Assembly (NCBI GenBank): GCA_948099385.1
Contig: CANUEZ040000204.1
Coordinates: 496,001-560,000 of the forward strand
DNA: 64,000 nt
Direction of reading: 5' to 3'
Source: Fasciola hepatica
Taxonomy: Eukaryota > Platyhelminthes > Trematoda > Plagiorchiida > Fasciolidae
The notes under the pieces were generated by a model. That model did not search any database. It was not told where the DNA came from and was given only the letters and a program-made list of their open reading frames with translations. The position numbers were made by a program, and so were the translations under genes. Below, piece after piece: positions 1-12,600 of this stretch. Position 1 is the first letter of the stretch; the number at the start of each line of letters is the position of its first letter.

Positions 1-175
1 AATCCTATGTTCCAACACTTCGCCATTTATGGGCCTAAGTAAAACCAAGACATTCCCATTTGATCAATCCACACAAATTGCTGATATAATGCAATTGAGC
101 AGTAGCAGAGTAGATTTGTATAATATGATTCTCCATGCAGCTTGAACACTGAAGTGACCATTGAAAATGATGGAA

Positions 176-300
176 GCACTGTACAGCTGTTTGATCCCCT
201 AAGGGAATCATGAGCATTGCAAATGGACCGAGTCCACACGGGGACACGTACAAGGGTTGGGGTGAACGATTGTCAATAGAACACCCGAACCACAAGGCTA
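176..300 (-). ncRNA. Decayed hammerhead SINE module inside each monomer (first unit shown)
   Basis: Read on the minus strand, the monomer has a pol III A-box-like TAGCCTTGTGG at 300-290. It then has a degraded B-box position TGTACGTGTCC at 252-242, where the canonical form is GGTTCGANTCC, and a hammerhead-like block at 219-176. The hammerhead order is helix I strand GCAATG, core CTCATGA (214-208), stem II TTCCC/GGGAT, core CAAAC (193-189), loop AGCT, cleavage triplet GTA and helix I strand CAGTGC. Relative to the functional cores CTGATGA and GAAAC, G5 and G12 are both C, which should abolish catalysis. The same layout recurs every 423 bp to 14.9 kb. Assignment to the schistosome alpha-type SINE family is by recognition. 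The module is probably a fossil rather than an active gene. Confidence 0.6.
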
Positions 301-3300
301 TGCGATATGGCTCTGAACGCTTTGTTCAACATATACACTACATGATATAGCACACTCCTCAAACTGGCTTCGGCTTTCAAATTGGCTTTTTACAGTGAGA
401 ACCAAATTCTCGCACACCGATCCAATCCTATGTTCCATCACTTCTCCATTTATGGGCCTAAGTAAAACCAAGACATTCCCTTATGAAAAATCTACACAAA
501 TTGCTGATACAATGCAATTGAGCAGTAGCAGAGTAGATTTGTATAATATGATTCTCCATGCAGCTTGAACACTGAACTGACCATTGAAAATTATAGAAGC
601 ACTGTACAGCTGTTTGATCCCCTAAGGGAATCATGAGCATTGCAAATGGACCGAGTCCACACGGGGACACGTGCAATGGTTGGGGTGAACGATTGTCAAT
701 AGAACACCCGAACTACAGGACTATCAGATATGGGTCTGAAGTCTTTGTTCATTGTATAACGTTCATGATATAGCACTTTCCCCAAACTGCCTTCGGCTTT
801 CAAATTGGCTTTTTACGGTGAGAACCAAATTCTCGCACACCGATCCAATCCTATGTTCCATCACTTCTCCATTTATGGGCCTAAGTTCAACCAAGGCATT
901 CCCTTATGAACAATCCACACAAATTGCTGATACAATGCAATTGAGCAGTAGCAGAGTAGATTTGTATAATATGATTCTCCATGCAGCTTGAACACTGAAG
1001 TGACCATTGAAAATGATGGTAGCACCGTACAGCTGTTTGATCCCCTAAGGGAATCATGAGCATTGCAAATGGACCGAGTCCACACGGGGACACGTACAAG
1101 GGTTGGGGTGAACGATTGTCAATAGAACACCCGAACCACAAGGCTATGCGATATGGCTCTGAACGCTTTGTTCAACATATACACTACATGATATAGCACA
1201 CTCCCCAAACTGACTTCGGCTTTCAAATTGGCTTTTTACCGTGAGAAAAAAATTCTCGCACACCGATCCAATCCTATGTTCCATCACTTCTCCATTTATG
1301 GGCCTAACTGAAACCAAGGCATTCGCTAATGTACAATATACAAATATTGCTGATAAAATGCAATTGAGCAGAAGCAGAGTAGATTTGTATAATATGATTC
1401 TCCATGCAGCTTGAACACTGAACTGACCATTGAAAATTCTGGAAGCACTGTACAGCTGTTTGATCCCCTAAGGGAATCATTAGCATTGCAAATGGACCGA
1501 GTCCACACGGGGACACGTACAAGGGTTGGGGTGAACGATTGTCAATAGAACACCCGAACCACAAGGCTATCCGATATGGCTCTGAACGCTTTGTTCAACA
1601 TATACACTACATGATATAGCACACTCCCCAAACTGGCTTCGGCTTTCAAATTGGCTTTTTACAGTGAGAACCAAATTCTCGCACACCGATCCAATCCTAT
1701 GTTCCAACACTTCGCCATTTATGGGCCTAAGTAAAACCAAGGCATTCGCTGATGAACAAGGTACACAAATTGCTGATACAATGCAATTGAGCAGTAGCAG
1801 AGTAGATTTGTATAATATGATTCTCCATGCAGCTTGAACACTGAAGTGACCATTGAAAATGATGGTAGCACCGTACAGCTGTTTGATCCGCTAAGGGAAT
1901 CATGAGCATTGCAAATGGACCGAGTCCACACGGGGACACGTACAAGGGTTGGGGTGAACGATTGTCAATAGAACACTCGAACCACAAGGCTATCCGATAT
2001 GGCTCTGAACGCTTTGTTCAACATATACACTACATGATATAGCACACTCCCCAAACTGGCTTCGGCTTTCAAATTGGCTTTTTTCCTTGAGAACAAAATT
2101 CTCGCACACAGATCCAATCCTATGTTCCAACACTTCGCCATTTATGGGCCTAAGTAAAACCAAGGCATTCCCTTATGAACAATCCACACAAATTGCTGAT
2201 ATAATGCAATTGAGCAGTAGCAGAGTAGATTTGTATAATCTGATTCGCAATGCAGCTCGAACCCTGAAGTGACCATTGAAAATTCTGGAAGCACTGTACA
2301 GCTGTTTGATCCCCTAAGGGAATCATGAGCATTGCAAATGGACCGAGTCCACACGGGGACACGTACAAGGGTTGGGGTGAACGATTGTCAATAGAACACC
2401 CGAACCACAAGGCTATCCGATATGGCTCTGAACGCTTTGTACAACATATACACTACATGATATAGCACACTCCCCAAACTGGCTTCGGCTTTCAAATTGG
2501 CTTTTTGCAGTGAGAACCAAATTCTCGCACACAGATCCAATCCTATGTTCCAACACTTCGCCATTTATGGGCCTAAGTAAAACCAAGACATTCCCATGTG
2601 ATCAATCCACACAAATTGCTGATATAATGCAATTGAGCAGTAGCAGAGTAGATTTGTATAATATGATTCTCCATGCAGCTTGAACACTGAAGTGACCATT
2701 GAAAATGATGGTAGCACCGTACAGCTGTTTGATCCCCTAAGGGAATCATGAGCATTGCAAATGGACCGAGTCCACACGGGGACACGTACAAGGGTTGGGG
2801 TGAACGATTGTCAATAGAACACCCGAACCACAAGGCTATCCGATATGGCTCTGAACGCTTTGTTCAACATATACACTACATGATATAGCACACTCCCCAA
2901 ACTGGCTTCGGCTTTCAAATTGGCTTTTTACCGTGAGAAAAAAATTCTCGCACACCGATCCAATCCTATGTTCCATCACTTCTCCATTTATGGGCCTAAG
3001 TAAAACCAAGGCATTAGCTCATGAACAATCCACACAAATTGCTGATACAATGCAATTGAGCAGTAGCAGAGTAGATTTGTATAATATGATTCTCTATGCA
3101 GCTCGAACATTGAACTGACCATTGGAAATTCTGGAAGCACTGTACAGCTGTTTGATCCCCTAAGGGAATCATGAGCATTGCAAATGAACCGAGTCCACAC
3201 GGGGACACGTACAAGGGTTGGGGTGAACGATTGTCAATAGAACACCCGAACCACAAGGCTATGCGATATGGCTCTGAACGCTTTGTTCAACATATACACT

Positions 3301-5449
3301 ACATGATATAGCACACTCCTCAAACTGGCTTCGGCTTTCGCTTTCGCTTTTTACGGTGAGAACAAAATTCTCGCACACCGATCCAATCCTATGTTCCATC
3401 ACTTCTCCATTTATGGGCCTAAGTAAAACCAAGACATTCCCTTATGAAGAATCTACACAAATTGCTGATACAATGCAATTGAGCAGTAGCAGAGTAGATT
3501 TGTATAATATGATTCTCCATGCAGCTCGAACATTGAACTGACCATTGAAAATTCTGGAAGCACTGTACAGCTGTTTGATCCCCTAAGGGAATCATGATCA
3601 TTGCAAATGGACCGAGTCCACACGGGGACACGTACAAGGGTTGGGGTGAACGATTGTCAATAGAACACCCGAACCACAAGGCTATCCCATATGGCTCTGA
3701 ACGCTTTGTTCAACATATACACTACATGATATAGCACACTCCCCAAACTGGCTTCGGCTTTGAAATTGGCTTTTTACGGTGAGAACCAAATTCTCGCACA
3801 CCGATCCAATCCTATGTTCCATCACTTCTCCATTTATGGGCCTAAGTAAAACCAAGCCATTCCCTTATGAACAATCCACACAAATTGCTGATACAATGCA
3901 ATTGAGCAGTAGCAGAGTAGATTTGTATAATATGATTCTCCATGCAGCTTGAACACTGAAGTGACCATTGAAAATTCTGGAAGCACTGTACAGCTGTTTG
4001 ATCCCCTAAGGGAATCATGAGCATTGCAAATGGACCGAGTCCACACGGGGACACGTACAAGGGTTGGGGTGAACGATTGTCAATAGAACACCCGAACCAC
4101 AAGGCTATGCGATATGGCTCTGAACGCTTTGTTCAACATATACACTACATGATATAGCACACTCCCCAAACTGGCTTCGGCTTTCAAATTGGCTTTTTAC
4201 AGTGAGAACCAAATTCTCGCACACCGATCCAATCCTATGTTCCATCACTTCTCCATTTATGGGCCTAAGTAAAACCAAGCCATTCCCTTATGAACAATCC
4301 ACACAAATTGCTGATACAATGCAATTGAGCAGTAGCAGAGTAGATTTGTATAATATGATTCTCCATGCAGCTTGAACACTGAAGTGACCATTGAAAATTA
4401 TAGAAGCACTGTACAGCTGTTTGATCCCCTAAGGGAATCATGAGCATTGCAAATGGACCGAGTCCACACGGGGACACGTACAAGGGTTGGGGTGAACGAT
4501 TGTCAATAGAACACCCGAACCACAAGGCTATCCCATATGGCTCTGAACGCTTTGTTCAACATATACACTACATGATATAGCACACTCCCCAAACTGGCTT
4601 CGGCTTTCAAATTGGCTTTTTACGGTGAGAATCAAATTCTCGCACACCGATCCAATCCTATGTTCCAACACTTCTCCATTTATGGGCCTAAGTAAAACCA
4701 AGGCATTCGCTGATGAACAATGTACAAAAATTGCTGATACAATGCAATTGAGCAGTAGCAGAGTAGATTTGTATAATATGATTCTCTATGCAGCTCGAAC
4801 ATTGAACTGACCATTGAAAATTCTGGAAGCACTGTACAGATGTTTGATCCCCTAAGGGAATCATGAGCATTGCAAATGGACCGAGTCCACACGGGGACAC
4901 GTACAAGGGTTGGGGTGAACGATTGTCAATAGAACACCCGAACCACAAGGCTATCCGATATGGCTCTGAACGCTTTGTTCAACATATACACTACATGATA
5001 TAGCACACTCCCCAAACTGGCTTCGGCTTTCAAATTGGCTTTTTACGGTGAGAACCAAATTCTCGCACACCGATCCAATCCTATGTTCCATCACTTCTCC
5101 ATTTATGGGCCTAAGTTCAACCAAGGCATTCCCTTATGAACAATCCAAACAAATTGCTGATACAATGCAATTGAGCAGTAGCAGAGTAGATTTGTATAAT
5201 ATGATTCTCCATGCAGCTTGAACACTGAACTGACCATTGAAAATTTTGGAAGCAATGTACAGCTGTTTGATCCCCTAAGGGAATCATGAGCATTGCAAAT
5301 GGACCGAGTCCACACGGGGACACGTACAAGGGTTGGGGTGAACGATTGTCAATAGAACACCCGAACCACAAGGCTATGCGATATGGCTCTGAACGCTTTG
5401 TTCAACATATACACTACATGATATAGCACACTCCTCAAACTGGCTTCGG

Positions 5450-7564
5450 CTTTCGCTTTCGCTTTTTACGGTGAGAACAAAATTCTCGCACACCGATCCA
5501 ATCCTATGTTCCATCACTTCTCCATTTATGGGCCTAAGTAAAACCAAGCCATTCCCTTATGAAAAATCTACACAAATTGCTGATACAATGCAATTGAGCA
5601 GTAGCAGAGTAGATTTGTATAATCTGATTCGCAATGCAGCTCGAACCCTGAAGTGACCATTGAAAATGATGGAAGCACCGTACAGCTGTTTGATCCCCTA
5701 AGGGAATCATGAGCATTGCAAATGGACCGAGTCCACACGGGGACACGTACAAGGGTTGGGGTGAACGATTGTCAATAGAACACCCGAACCACAAGGCTAT
5801 CCGATATGGCTCTGAACGCTTTGTTCAACATATACACTACATGATATAGCACACTCCCTAAACTGGCTTCGGCTTTCAAATTGGCTTTTTGCAGTGAGAA
5901 CCAAATTCTCGCACACAGATCCAATCCTATGTTCCATCACTTCTCCATTTATGGGCCTAAGTAAAACCAAGACATTCCCATGTGATCAATCCACACAAAT
6001 TGCTGATATAATGCAATTGAGCAGAAGCAGAGTAGATTTGTATAATATGATTCTCCATGCAGCTTGAACACTGAACTGACCATTGAAAATGATGGAAGCA
6101 CCGTACAGCTGTTTGATCCCCTAAGGGAATCATGAGCATTGCAAATGGACCGAGTCCACACGGGGACACGTGCAATGGTTGGGGTGAACGATTGTCAATA
6201 GAACACCCGAACCACAGGACTATCAGATATGGGTCTGAAGTCTTTGTTCATTGTATAACGTTCATGATATAGCACTTTCCCCAAACTGCCTTCGGCTTTC
6301 AAATTGGCTTTTTACGGTGAGAACCAAATTCTCGCACACCGATCCAATCCTATGTTCCATCACTTCTCCATTTATGGGCCTAAGTTCAACCAAGGCATTC
6401 CCTTATGAACAATCCACACAAATTGCTGATACACGGCAACTGAGCAATAGCAGAGTAGATTTGTATAATATGATTCTCCATGCAGCTTGAACACTGAACT
6501 GACCATTGAAAATTCTGGAAGCACTGTACAGCTGTTTGATCCCCTAAGGGAATCATGAGCATTGCAAATGGACCGAGTCTACACGGGGACACGTACAAGG
6601 GTTGGGGTGAACGATTGTCAATAGAACACCCGAACCACAAGGCTATCCGATATGGCTCTGAAAGCTTTGTTCAACATATACACTACATGATATAGCACAC
6701 TCCTCAAACTGGCTTCGGCTTTCGCTTTCGCTTTTTACGGTGCGAACAAAATTCTCGCACACCGATCCAATCCTATGTTCCATCACTTCTCCATTTATGG
6801 GCCTAAGTTCAACCAAGACATTCCCTTATGAACAATCCACACAAATTGCTGATACAATGCAATTGAGCAGTAGCAGAGTAGATTTGTATAATATGATTCT
6901 CCATGCAGCTTGAACACTGAACTGACCATTGAAAATGATGGAAGCACTGTACAGCTGTTTGATCCCCTAAGGGAATCATGAGCATTGCAAATGGACCGAG
7001 TCCACACGGGGACACGTACAAGGGTTGGGGTGAACGATTGTCAATAGAACACCCGAACCACAAGGCTATCCGATATGGCTCTGAACGCTTTGTTCAACAT
7101 ATACACTACATGATATAGCACACTCCCTAAACTGGCTTCGGCTTTCAAATTGGCTTTTTGCAGTGAGAACCAAATTCTCGCACACAGATCCAATCCTATG
7201 TTCCAACACTTCGCCATTTATGGGCCTAAGTAAAACCAAGACATTCCCATGTGATCAATCCACACAAATTGCTGGTATAATGCAATTGAGCAGTAGCAGA
7301 GTAGATTTGTATAACCTGATTCGCAATGCAGCTCGAACCCTGAAGTGACCATTGAAAATTCTGGAAGCACTGTACAGCTGTTTGATCCCCTAAGGGAATC
7401 ATGAGCATTGCAAATGGACCGAGTCCACACGGGGACAGGTACAAGGGTTGGGGTGAACGATTGTCAATAGAACACCCGAACCACAAGGCTATGCGATATG
7501 GCTCTGAACGCTTTGTTCAACATATACACTACATGATATAGCACACTCCTCAAACTGGCTTCGG
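5450..7564. repeat. Five-monomer (2,115-bp) higher-order repeat, copy A
   Basis: This block starts at a monomer variant in which the usual TTTCAAATTGGC is replaced by CTTTCGCTTTCGC. Its first four monomers carry a series of rare variants that recur in the same order exactly 2,115 bp downstream. These include the AAAATCTACAC variant, GTGCAATGG at 6,170, CGGCAACTGAGCAATAG at 6,433 and GAGTCTACACGG at 6,572. The fifth monomer differs between the two copies, so the duplication is either incomplete or has been overwritten by conversion. Confidence 0.7.
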
Positions 7565-9679
7565 CTTTCGCTTTCGCTTTATAAGGTGAGAACCAAATTC
7601 TCGCACACCGATCCAATCCTATGTTCCATCACTTCTCCATTTATGGGTCTAAGTAAAACCAAGGCATTCCCTTATGAAAAATCTACACAAATTGCTGATA
7701 CAATGCAATTGAGCAGTAGCAGAGTAGATTTGTATAATCTGATTCGCAATGCAGCTCGAACCCTGAAGTGACCATTGAAAATGATGGAAGCACTGTACAG
7801 CTGTTTGATCCGCTAAGGGAATCATGAGCATTGCAAATGGACCGAGTCCACACGGGGACACGTACAAGGGTTGGGGTGAACGATTGTCAATAGAACACCC
7901 GAACCACAAGGCTATCCGATATGGCTCTGAACGCTTTGTTCAACATATACACTACATGATATACCACACTCCACAAACTGGCTTCGGCTTTCAAATTGGC
8001 TTTTTGCAGTGAGAACCAAATTCTCGCACACAGATCCAATCCTATGTTCCAACACTTCGCCATTTATGGGCCTTAGTAAAACCAAGACATTCCCATGTGA
8101 TCAATCCACACAAATTGCTGATATAATGCAATTGAGCAGTAGCAGAGTAGATTTGTATAATATGATTCTCCATGCAGCTTGAACACTGAACTGACCATTG
8201 AAAATGATGGAAGCACCGTACAGCTGTTTGATCCCCTAAGGGAATCATGAGCATTGCAAATGGACCGAGTCCACACGGGGACACGTGCAATGGTTGGGGT
8301 GAACGATTGTCAATAGAACACCCGAACCACAGGACTATCAGATATGGGTCTGAAGTCTTTGTTCATTGTATAACGTTCATGATATAGCACACTACCCAAA
8401 CTGGCTTCGGCTTTCAAATTGGCTTTTTACGGTGAGAACCAAATTCTCGCACACCGATCCAATCCTATGTTCCATCACTTCTCCATTTATGGGCCTAAGA
8501 TCAACCAAGGCATTCCCTTATGAACAATTCACACAAATTGCTGATACACGGCAACTGAGCAATAGCAGAGTAGATTTGTATAATATGATTCTCCATGCAG
8601 CTTGAACACTGAACTGACCATTGAAAATTCTGGAAGCACTGTACAGCTGTTTGATCCCCTAAGGGAATCATGAGCATTGCAAATGGACCGAGTCTACACG
8701 GGGACACGTACAAGGGTTGGGGTGAACGATTGTCAATAGAACACCCGAACCACAAGGCTATCCGATATGGCTCTGAACGCTTTGTTCAACATATACACTA
8801 CATGATATAGCACACTCCCCAAACTGGTTTCGGCTTTCAAATTGGCTTTTTACGGTGAGAAACAAATTCTCGCACACCGATCCAATCCTATGTTCCATCA
8901 CTTCTCCATTTATGGGCCTAAGTTCAACCAAGGCATTCCCTTATGAACAATCCACACAAATTGCTGATACAATGCAATTGAGCAGTAGCAGAGTAGATTT
9001 GTATAATCTGATTCTCCATGCAGCTTGAACACTGAACTGACCATTGAAAATTCTGGAAGCACTGTACAGCTGTTTGATCCACTAAGGGAATCATGAGCAT
9101 TGCAAATGGACCGAGTCCACACGGGGACACGTACAAGGGTTGGGGTGAACGATTGTCAATAGAACACCCGAACCACAAGGCTATCCGATATGGGTCTGAA
9201 CGCTTTGTTCAACATATACACTACATGATATAGCACACTCCCCAAACTGCCTTCGGCTTTCAAATTGGCTTTTTAGGGTGAGAACCAAATTCTCGCACAC
9301 CGATCCAATCCTATATTCCACCAGTTCTCCATTTATGGGCCTAAGTAAAACCAAGCCATTCCCTTATGAAAAATCTACACAAATTGCTGATACAATGCAA
9401 TTGAGCAGTAGCAGAGTAGATTTGTATAATATGATTCTCCATGCAGCTTGAACACTGAACTGACCATTGAAAATTATGGTAGCACCGTACAGCTGTTTGA
9501 TCCCCTAAGGGAATCATGAGCATTGCAAATGGACCGAGTCCACACGGGGACACGTACAAGGGTTGGGGTGAACGATTGTCAATAGAACACCCGAACCACA
9601 AGGCTATCCGATATGGCTCTGAACGCTTTGTTCAACATATACACTACATGATATAGCACACTCCGCAAAATGGCTTCGG
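7565..9679. repeat. Five-monomer (2,115-bp) higher-order repeat, copy B
   Basis: This is the second copy of the block that starts at 5,450. It begins with the same CTTTCGCTTTCGC junction and carries GTGCAATGG at 8,285, CGGCAACTGAGCAATAG near 8,548 and GAGTCTACACGG near 8,687. All lie 2,115 bp from their counterparts. The same junction variant also occurs at 3,335 and 9,680, which are again 2,115-bp steps, suggesting that the five-monomer register once covered a wider stretch. Confidence 0.7.
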
Positions 9680-12600
9680 CTTTCGCTTTCGCTTTTTACG
9701 GTGAGAACCAAATTCTCGCACACAGATCCAATCCTATGTTCCAACACTTCGCCATTTATGGGCCTAAGTAAAACCAAGACATTCCCATGTGATCAATCCA
9801 CACAAATTGCTGATATAATGCAATTGAGCAGTAGCAGAGTAGATTTGTATAACATGATTCTCCATGCAGCTTGAACACTGAAGTGACCATTGAAAATGAT
9901 GGAAGCACCGTACAGCTGTTTGATCCCCTAAGGGAATCATGAGAATTGCAAATGGACCGAGTCCACACGGGGACACGTGCAATGGTTGGGGTGAACGATT
10001 GTCAATAGAACACCCGAACCACAGGACTATCAGATATGGCTCTGAACGCTTTGTTCAACATATACACTACATGATATAGCACACTCCACAAACTGGCTTC
10101 GGCTTTCAAATTGGCTTTTTGCAGTGAGAACCAAATTCTCGCACACAGATCCAATCCTATGTTCCAACACTTCGCCATTTATGGGCCTAAGTAAAACCAA
10201 AACATTCCCAAGTGATCAATCCACACAAATTGCTGATATAATGCAATTGAGCAGTAGCAGAGTAGATTTGTATAATCTGATTCGCAATGCAGCTCGAACC
10301 CTGAGGTGACCATTGAAAATTCTGGAAGCACTGTACAGCTGTTTGATCCCCTAAGGGAATCATGAGCATTGCAAATGGACCGAGTCCACACGGGGACACG
10401 TACAAGGGTTGGGGTGAACGATTGTCAATAGAACACCCGAACCACAAGGCTATCCGATATGGCTCTGAACGCTTTGTTCAACATATACACTACATGATAT
10501 AGCACACTCCCTAAACTGGCTTCGGCTTTCAAATTGGCTTTTTGCAGTGAGAACCAAATTCTCGCACACAGATCCAATCGTATGTTCCAACACTTCGCCA
10601 TTTATGGGCCTAAGTAAAACCAAGACATTCCCATGTGATCAATCCACACAAATTGCTGGTATAATGCAATTGAGCAGTAGCAGAGTAGATTTGTATAACC
10701 TGATTCGCAATGCAGCTCGAACCCTGAAGTGACCATTGAAAATTCTGGAAGCACTGTACAGCTGTTTGATCCACTAAGGGAATCATGAGCATTGCAAATG
10801 GACCGAGTCCACACGGGGACACGTACAAGGGTTGGGGTGAACGATTGTCAATAGAACACCCGAACCACAAGGCTATCCGATATGGCTCTGAACGCTTTGT
10901 TCAACATATACACTACATGATATAGCACACTCCCCAAACTGGCTTCGGCTTTCAAATTGGCTTTTTGCAGTGAGAACCAAATTCTCGCACACAGATCCAA
11001 TCCTATGTTCCAACACTTCTCCATTTATGGGCCTAAGTAAAACCAAGACATTCCCATGTGATCAATCCACACAAATTGCTGATATAATGCAATTGAGCAG
11101 TAGCAGAGTAGATTTGTATAATCTGATTCGCTATGCAGCTCGAACCCTGAAGTGACCATTGAAAATTCTGGAAGCACTGTACAGCTGTTTGATCCCCTAA
11201 GGGAATCATGAGCATTGCAAATGGACCGAGTCCACACGGGGACACGTACAAGGGTTGGGGTGAACGATTGTCAATAGAACACCCGAACCACAAGGCTATC
11301 CGATATGGCTCTGAACGCTTTGTTCAACATATACACTACATGATATAGCACACTCCCTAAACTGGCTTCGGCTTTCAAATTGGCTTTTTGCAGTGAGAAC
11401 CAAATTCTCGCACACAGATCCAATCCTATGTTCCAACACTTCGCCATTTATGGGCCTAAGTAAAACCAAGACATTCCCATGTGATCAATCCACACAAATT
11501 GCTGGTATAATGCAATTGAGCAGTAGCAGAGTAGATTTGTATAACATGATTCTCCATGCAGCTTGAACACTGAACTGACCATTGAAAATGATGGAAGAAC
11601 TGTACAGCTGTTTGATCCCCTAAGGGAATCATGAGCATTGCAAATGGACCGAATCCACACGGGGACACGTACAAGGGTTGGGGTGAACGATTGTCAATAG
11701 AACACCCGAACCACAGGACTATCAGATATGGGTCTGAAGTCTTTGTTCATTGTATAACGTTCATGATATAGCACTTTCCCCAAACTGCCTTCGGCTTTCA
11801 AATTGGCTTTTTACGGTGAGAACCAAATTCTCGCACACCGATCCAATCCTATGTTCCATCACTTCTCCATTTATGGGCCTAAGATCAACCAAGGCATTCC
11901 CTTATGAACAATCCACACAAATTGCTGATACAATGCAATTGAGCAGTAGCAGAGTAGATTTGTATAATATGATTCTCCATGCAGCTTGAACACTGAACTG
12001 ACCATTGAAAATGATGGAAGCACTGTACAGCTGTTTGATCCCCTAAGGGAATCATGAGCATTGCAAATGGACCGAGTCCACACGGGGACACGTACAAGGG
12101 TTGGGGTGAACGATTGTCAATAGAACACCCGAACCACAAGGCTATCCGATATGGCTCTGAACGCTTTGTTCAACATATACACTACATGATATAGCACACT
12201 CCCCAAACTGGCTTCGGCTTTGAAATTGGCTTTTTACGGTGAGAACCAAATTCTCGCACACCGATCCAATCCTATGTTCCATCACTTCTCCATTTATGGG
12301 CCTAAGTGAAACCAAGGCATTCGCTAATGTACAATATACAAATATTGCTGATAAAATGCAATTGAGCAGTAGCAGAGTAGATTTGTATAATCTGATTCGC
12401 AATGCAGCTCGAACCCTGAAGTGACCATTGAAAATTCTGGAAGCACTGTACAGCTGTTTGATCCCCTAAGGGAATCATGAGCATTGCAAATGGACCGAGT
12501 CCACACGGGGACACGTACAAGGGTTGGGGTGAACGATTGTCAATAGAACACCCGAACCACAAGGCTATGCGATATGGCTCTGAACGCTTTGTTCAACATA

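Noticed and set aside
1744..1756. CTGATGA in some monomers (for example near 1,750) as a plus-strand hammerhead core
   Set aside because: It is followed by ACAAGGTACAC with no stem II and no GAAA box at the right distance. It is a subtype substitution outside the ribozyme module.
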